The notes below the pieces were generated by a model. It searched no databases. It was not told where the DNA came from and saw nothing but the letters and a program-made list of their open reading frames with translations. Of a stretch of DNA of 64,000 bases, positions 60,577 to 64,000 are shown piece after piece (position 1 is the stretch's first letter; every line of letters starts with the position of its first letter). The stretch is from positions 83,223-147,222 of the forward strand of contig MKVQ01000015.1 in the NCBI GenBank assembly GCA_001899635.1, given 5' to 3'. The translations under genes were made by a program, and so were the position numbers. This DNA comes from Myxococcales bacterium 68-20 (GTDB lineage: Bacteria; Myxococcota_A; Polyangia; Polyangiales; Polyangiaceae).

Positions 60577-61245
60577 GTGAACGAGATCGTCCAAGCGCCC
60601 CGAGCGAAGCGTCCGGAAACCTGCCGGATGTTCGAGAACGAACTGCTCGAGAAGTTCTCTCGCATTCATCCGATCACGCCGTTCGTCGTGTACGTGCCCA
60701 TGATCGCCGTGTTGCTCTACCGGACGTGGGGGCGGCAGCTGCCCATTCCGTCCGGCATCGGGCTCGTTTTTGGCGGCTTCGTCTTGTGGACGCTCACCGA
60801 GTACGTCCTGCATCGCTACATCTTTCACTGGCAGCATGATTCGCCGTGGGGACGCCGGGTGCACTTCCTCTTCCACGGCGTGCACCACGACTTCCCGAAC
60901 GATGGCGACCGCCTCGTGATGCCGCTCCTCATGAGCGCGCCGCTCGCGGTCATCTTCTACGCGCTCTTCTACTTCGCGTTCGGCGGGGCGCGCTACGGGG
61001 AGCCGTTCTTCGCGGGGTTCGCGGTCGGCTACCTTGCCTATGACGGCATGCACTACGCGCTGCACCACTTCAAGCAGACGACGCGGCTCGGCAAGTTCAT
61101 CCGTAGGCATCACATGCTGCATCACCACGCCGACCACGACGGGGGCTTCGGCGTGTCCTCCCCGATCTGGGACTACGTGTTCGGAACGATGCCGCAGGTG
61201 AAGAAGCTCGGCGCGACCCGCGCCGCGGCGAGCAACAACAGCTGA
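60577..61245 (+). CDS. Fatty acid hydroxylase/sterol desaturase family protein
   Basis: 222 residues, GTG start. Di-iron membrane enzyme of the FAH family with the histidine boxes HRYIFH, HGVHHD, HYALHH and HHMLHHH. Four hydrophobic segments (ITPFVVYVPMIAVLL, LVFGGFVLWTLTEYVL, LAVIFYALFYFAFGG, FAGFAVGYLAYDGMH) place it in the membrane. It probably hydroxylates an acyl chain or ceramide at C-2, as known for scs7-like proteins. It may be regulated by the MarR protein on the other side of the dyad. A terminator hairpin follows. Confidence 0.92.
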   Translation: MNEIVQAPRAKRPETCRMFENELLEKFSRIHPITPFVVYVPMIAVLLYRTWGRQLPIPSGIGLVFGGFVLWTLTEYVLHRYIFHWQHDSPWGRRVHFLFHGVHHDFPNDGDRLVMPLLMSAPLAVIFYALFYFAFGGARYGEPFFAGFAVGYLAYDGMHYALHHFKQTTRLGKFIRRHHMLHHHADHDGGFGVSSPIWDYVFGTMPQVKKLGATRAAASNNS

Positions 61246-61247
61246 GC

Positions 61248-61267
61248 GTCCCCGCAGGTGCGGGGAC
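61248..61267 (+). terminator. Stem-loop after hydroxylase gene
   Basis: GTCCCCGC-aggt-GCGGGGAC, an 8-bp perfect stem with a 4-base loop, two bases after the stop codon. No U-tract, so an unusual but position-appropriate terminator. Confidence 0.6.
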
Positions 61268-61330
61268 CCCAGCGCTTTGCGGTCGGACGCAGGTTCGGAC
61301 GGCCGCCGTCGGCGCGACGCCAGCCCGGAG

Positions 61331-61522
61331 TCAGCGGGCTTGCCCGTTGACCGGCGCGGCTTGTGGGGGCGCGACGAGGGGCATCGGAACACGCGCGACA
61401 GAGACGGCCATGACCCGCCCGTTCAGCAGAGCTCCGGCCTGCGCGCCGACGATGAACGCGACAGCAGTGCCCGCGAGTGCGAGGGCGACGACGGTGGACT
61501 TGGTTGCAACTTGGCTTCGCAT
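61331..61522 (-). CDS. Small one-helix membrane protein
   Basis: 63 residues. A strong ggaggt lies five bases before its ATG, which makes the small frame believable. A hydrophobic segment VVALALAGTAVAFIVGAQAGALL suggests one membrane helix or a signal anchor. The tail is Pro-rich (VPMPLVAPPQAAP). Not recognised. It is divergent from the Ser/Thr kinase gene. Confidence 0.6.
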   Translation of the reverse strand: MRSQVATKSTVVALALAGTAVAFIVGAQAGALLNGRVMAVSVARVPMPLVAPPQAAPVNGQAR

Positions 61523-61961
61523 TTCGACCTCCGTGGAAAAGCGACCGAAGCGAAGCGGGGGCGCGAGGCCGGGTATCTCATACCGGAACCGTGGCGCAGG
61601 AGTCAGTCTACCCCTCTCGAACCTCCGCGGTATCGGAGAATTGCCGCACGGCGATCTTCGGCGTGCGGCGGAAGTTTCCAGGCCTGCGGGCGGTTGAGGC
61701 GCGGGCTGAACCGAACGAGGGATCCGGGTTGTCCTACCAGAACAAAACCGCCGTCGTTCCTCGTGAAGTCGAGGGGCGCCGACACGATGACGAGCGGGCG
61801 TCGAGGCGCCTGCGGGAAGTCTACGACAGTGCCGCACAAGGTCGTGCACGACCGAACGGTAATGCTAGGATGGGCGCGGTTCGGTTCGCTTCGCCCTCGG
61901 TAATTTCGTCTGATCGCTTCCGATCGACGAACCCTGTTAGTCTCCTCATTCGGAACACGCG
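61523..61961. other. Divergent intergenic region with stem-loop
   Basis: 439 bases containing an 8-bp stem GCCGCACG/CGTGCGGC (61643-61650 and 61662-61669) and a small CTCCG/CGGAG stem just before. No coding frame is convincing. Probably promoters for both neighbours. Confidence 0.4.
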
Positions 61962-64000
61962 ATGACGCAGGGCAAGACGCCCAAGAGCGGCGACGATGCG
62001 AAGAAGTCCGAGATTGGGACCATCCTCGCGAACCGTTACGAGGTCCTCCGGGAGCTCGGACGAGGGGGCATGGGGGTCGTCTACCTGTGCAAGGACATCG
62101 TCTCGCACGAGCGTGTCGCACTGAAGCGACTCCGTCCGCCGGAGGAAGCGAAGGCGACGCGCGCAGAGGAGAGCTGGTGGTTCCAGCAGGAGGCGCGCGC
62201 GGTCGCGTCGCTGGAGCATCCCGCGATCGTGCGCGCGCGCGACTTCGGCTCGCTGCACGACGGCTCGCCGTACCTCGTGATGGACGCGTTGCCCGGGCGC
62301 AGCGTCCACGAGTGGATGCACACGACCACGATGCCGTGGTCGGTGATCTGGGCGCTCGTCGATCAGGTGCTCGCGGGGATGGCGCATGCGCACGCGCGGC
62401 ACATCATCCACGGCGATCTCAAGCCCTCGAACGTGATGCTCGATCTCGCGGGCGCGGGGCGCGGTCCGCGTGCGTACGTCCTCGACCTCGGTCTCGCGTG
62501 GCTGCGCGAGTCGCGTCACGACTCGCGTCTCGACGGCGCGCCGGAGCCCGAGCTCGCGGTGCACGCAGGTGCAGGCACGGTCGGCTGGGTCGCGCCCGAG
62601 CAGATCCGCAAGCAGGCGACGCTCGTCGGTCCTGCAACGGATCTCTACGCGCTCGGCTGCATCATGTACCGCGTGCTGACTGGCAAGGAGGTCTTCGAAG
62701 GCACCGCCCAGGAGGTCCTCCGCGCGCACAAGCGAACGCCGGTGCCCGCGCCGGTCCTGCCCGAAGGCGTCCCGCATCAGGTCGGCCTCTTCGTCCAGCG
62801 GCTCCTCGCGAAGAAGCCGTGGCATCGATTCGAGCTCGCCGCCGACGCGCGTCGCGTCTGGGCGCAGTACCGCCCGCGCCACGCGCCCACGCTCGAGGAG
62901 ACCGTCGCGAGCGCGCCGGCGCCGCCGCCCGAGCCGTCGAGCTCGCCGGACATGGGCCGTGCGGTCGCGGCCGCGCGCTCGCTGGCGCCGGGACTTCTCT
63001 CGCTCCGTCCGTCGCCGATGGTCGCGCGCGAGCCCGAGCGCCAGGAGCTGATGGACCTCGTGCTCTCCGTCTGCGCGGGGCAGCCGCCGCAGCATCGGAT
63101 GGTCGCGTTGATCGGCGAGGCGGGCGTCGGCAAGAGCCGCCTCGCGGAGTGGGTCTGCGAGCAGGTGCACGAGCGCGGTCTCATGTGGCCGCTCCGTGCG
63201 CGGTACGGGCGCACGCCGTCACCGCTCGACGGCCTCACCGGCGCGGTCAACTCGTTCTACGGCCTCCAGGGCACCGATCGCGAGACGGTGGAGCAGACGC
63301 TGCTCGATCGCTGGGAGGTCGACAAGGCCGACAGCGAGGAGCTCGCGTGGGTGGCCGCCGCCGCCGAATGGCTCCGCCCCACGCCTCCGGGGACGGTGCC
63401 TCCCGTCGGCCCCACGGGCAAGCGCTTCGTCCTCGACACGCCCGAGCTCCGCTTCGCGGTCGCGCGGCGCATCCTCGAGCGTATCGGCAGCGATCGGCCA
63501 GTCATGATCTGGTTCGACGATCTGCACCTGACGAGCGCGAACACGTTCGAGACGCTCTCGCGCCTCAAGCGCGACGCGACGAAGCTCCGGCTCCTCATCC
63601 TCGCCACCGCGCGCAGCGAGTCGCTCGAGACCGATCTCGACGCCGCGGTTCGCATGGAAGCGCTTCGCGCCGAGTGGGGTGGCCGCGTCCTCGATCTCCC
63701 GGCGCTCGGGGTCGAAGAGACCGAGGTGCTCCTCCGCGCGACGCTCCCGCTCACGTCGAACGCGATCACCGCCGCCGTCGCGCAGAGCCGTGGCAATCCG
63801 CTCTTCGCCCTCCAACTCCTCCATGCGTGGGCCGGCGGTGGCTACCTCACGCTCGAGGGCGGCAAGTACCGCGTGCCCGACGAGGCGCTGCACGGGCGCG
63901 CGATCACGACGGCCGACCTCTGGGACGAGCGCCTCCGCGCCGTGCCGACCGATCTGCGTCTCGCCGCATATGCGGCCGCGGCGCTCGGCGACGACGTCCG
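61962..64000 (+). CDS. Ser/Thr protein kinase fused to an ATPase domain, truncated at the window edge
   Basis: At least 679 residues, running off the end. Residues about 20-290 are a bacterial Hanks-type kinase: Gly loop GRGGMGVVY, catalytic Lys in VALKRL, HGDLKPSNV with Asp152, DLG in place of DFG, and GTVGWVAPEQ. From about 345 comes an AAA/STAND-type ATPase with Walker A (GEAGVGKSRLAE) and Walker B (VMIWFDDLH). This kinase-then-ATPase plan is frequent in Myxococcota, often with long TPR tails, which would lie beyond the window. Signalling role; target unknown. Start ATG at 61962 has no strong ribosome binding site. Confidence 0.93.
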   Translation, partial: MTQGKTPKSGDDAKKSEIGTILANRYEVLRELGRGGMGVVYLCKDIVSHERVALKRLRPPEEAKATRAEESWWFQQEARAVASLEHPAIVRARDFGSLHDGSPYLVMDALPGRSVHEWMHTTTMPWSVIWALVDQVLAGMAHAHARHIIHGDLKPSNVMLDLAGAGRGPRAYVLDLGLAWLRESRHDSRLDGAPEPELAVHAGAGTVGWVAPEQIRKQATLVGPATDLYALGCIMYRVLTGKEVFEGTAQEVLRAHKRTPVPAPVLPEGVPHQVGLFVQRLLAKKPWHRFELAADARRVWAQYRPRHAPTLEETVASAPAPPPEPSSSPDMGRAVAAARSLAPGLLSLRPSPMVAREPERQELMDLVLSVCAGQPPQHRMVALIGEAGVGKSRLAEWVCEQVHERGLMWPLRARYGRTPSPLDGLTGAVNSFYGLQGTDRETVEQTLLDRWEVDKADSEELAWVAAAAEWLRPTPPGTVPPVGPTGKRFVLDTPELRFAVARRILERIGSDRPVMIWFDDLHLTSANTFETLSRLKRDATKLRLLILATARSESLETDLDAAVRMEALRAEWGGRVLDLPALGVEETEVLLRATLPLTSNAITAAVAQSRGNPLFALQLLHAWAGGGYLTLEGGKYRVPDEALHGRAITTADLWDERLRAVPTDLRLAAYAAAALGDDV

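Noticed and set aside
1-64000. CRISPR array, tRNA, rRNA, insertion sequence or prophage
   Set aside because: No regularly spaced repeats with unique spacers, no cloverleaf or rRNA sequence, no transposase or integrase motif were found by reading; weak tRNA-like folds cannot be excluded without a tool.

Overview
The window is about 64 kb of uniformly GC-rich DNA (roughly two-thirds G+C, third positions strongly G/C). It looks like a chromosome segment of a myxobacterium-like organism (Myxococcota, probably the Polyangia side). This is inferred from the gene families, not from a marker gene: many Cys-rich or Asp/Ala/Gly-rich lipoproteins, a Ser/Thr kinase fused to an ATPase, hybrid histidine kinases, a repeat-rich outer-membrane-type protein, a fibrinogen-like lipoprotein, and a C-terminal domain resembling the AgmX/PglI tail of gliding bacteria. 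I saw no rRNA, tRNA, CRISPR array, transposase, integrase or phage gene. The left end cuts leuS and the right end cuts a kinase gene.

Layout. 1-4.3 kb: leuS (5' truncated) and an overlapping LptE-like lipoprotein, then small envelope proteins. 4.3-13.0 kb: a tightly coupled six-gene run in which every junction overlaps by 1 or 4 bases. It encodes a His-tailed protein, a GT28-like glycosyltransferase, one 1,248-residue chain joining a second GT28-like enzyme, a GT4 enzyme and a radical SAM/SPASM module, then a separate radical SAM/SPASM enzyme and two proteins of unknown function. This is the best candidate for an undescribed pathway. 13.0-22.1 kb: lipoproteins, a dicarboxylate symporter, a DUF2452 (C1orf50-like) protein, a DUF2089/membrane-protein pair, a hydrolase, a DUF72 protein and two Cys-rich lipoproteins. 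22.6-30.1 kb: two-component signalling genes flanking an envelope operon (FKBP lipoprotein, parvulin lipoprotein, Lnt). 30.1-36.3 kb: cysteine desulfurase, repeat-rich secreted protein, hisS, ruvX, mltG.

36.3-52.8 kb is metabolic: glucokinase, MgtE, a GST, transketolase, and a reverse-strand operon gnd-zwf-opcA-pgl that covers the oxidative pentose phosphate route. Between them lie secreted proteins and a single-haem lipoprotein. 53-64 kb holds small stress or antitoxin-like genes and an ECF-like sigma factor joined through a 24-codon reading frame to a giant membrane protein (zinc-finger anti-sigma, FecR, VIT, VWA, repeat and AgmX-like parts). A MarR regulator, a fatty acid hydroxylase, a one-helix small protein and the start of a Ser/Thr kinase-ATPase follow.

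Genes are dense and many cotranscribed neighbours use ATGA/GTGA overlaps, so translational coupling is a general habit here. Strong stem-loops sit between several convergent pairs. Functional names rest on motifs read by eye; no similarity search was run.
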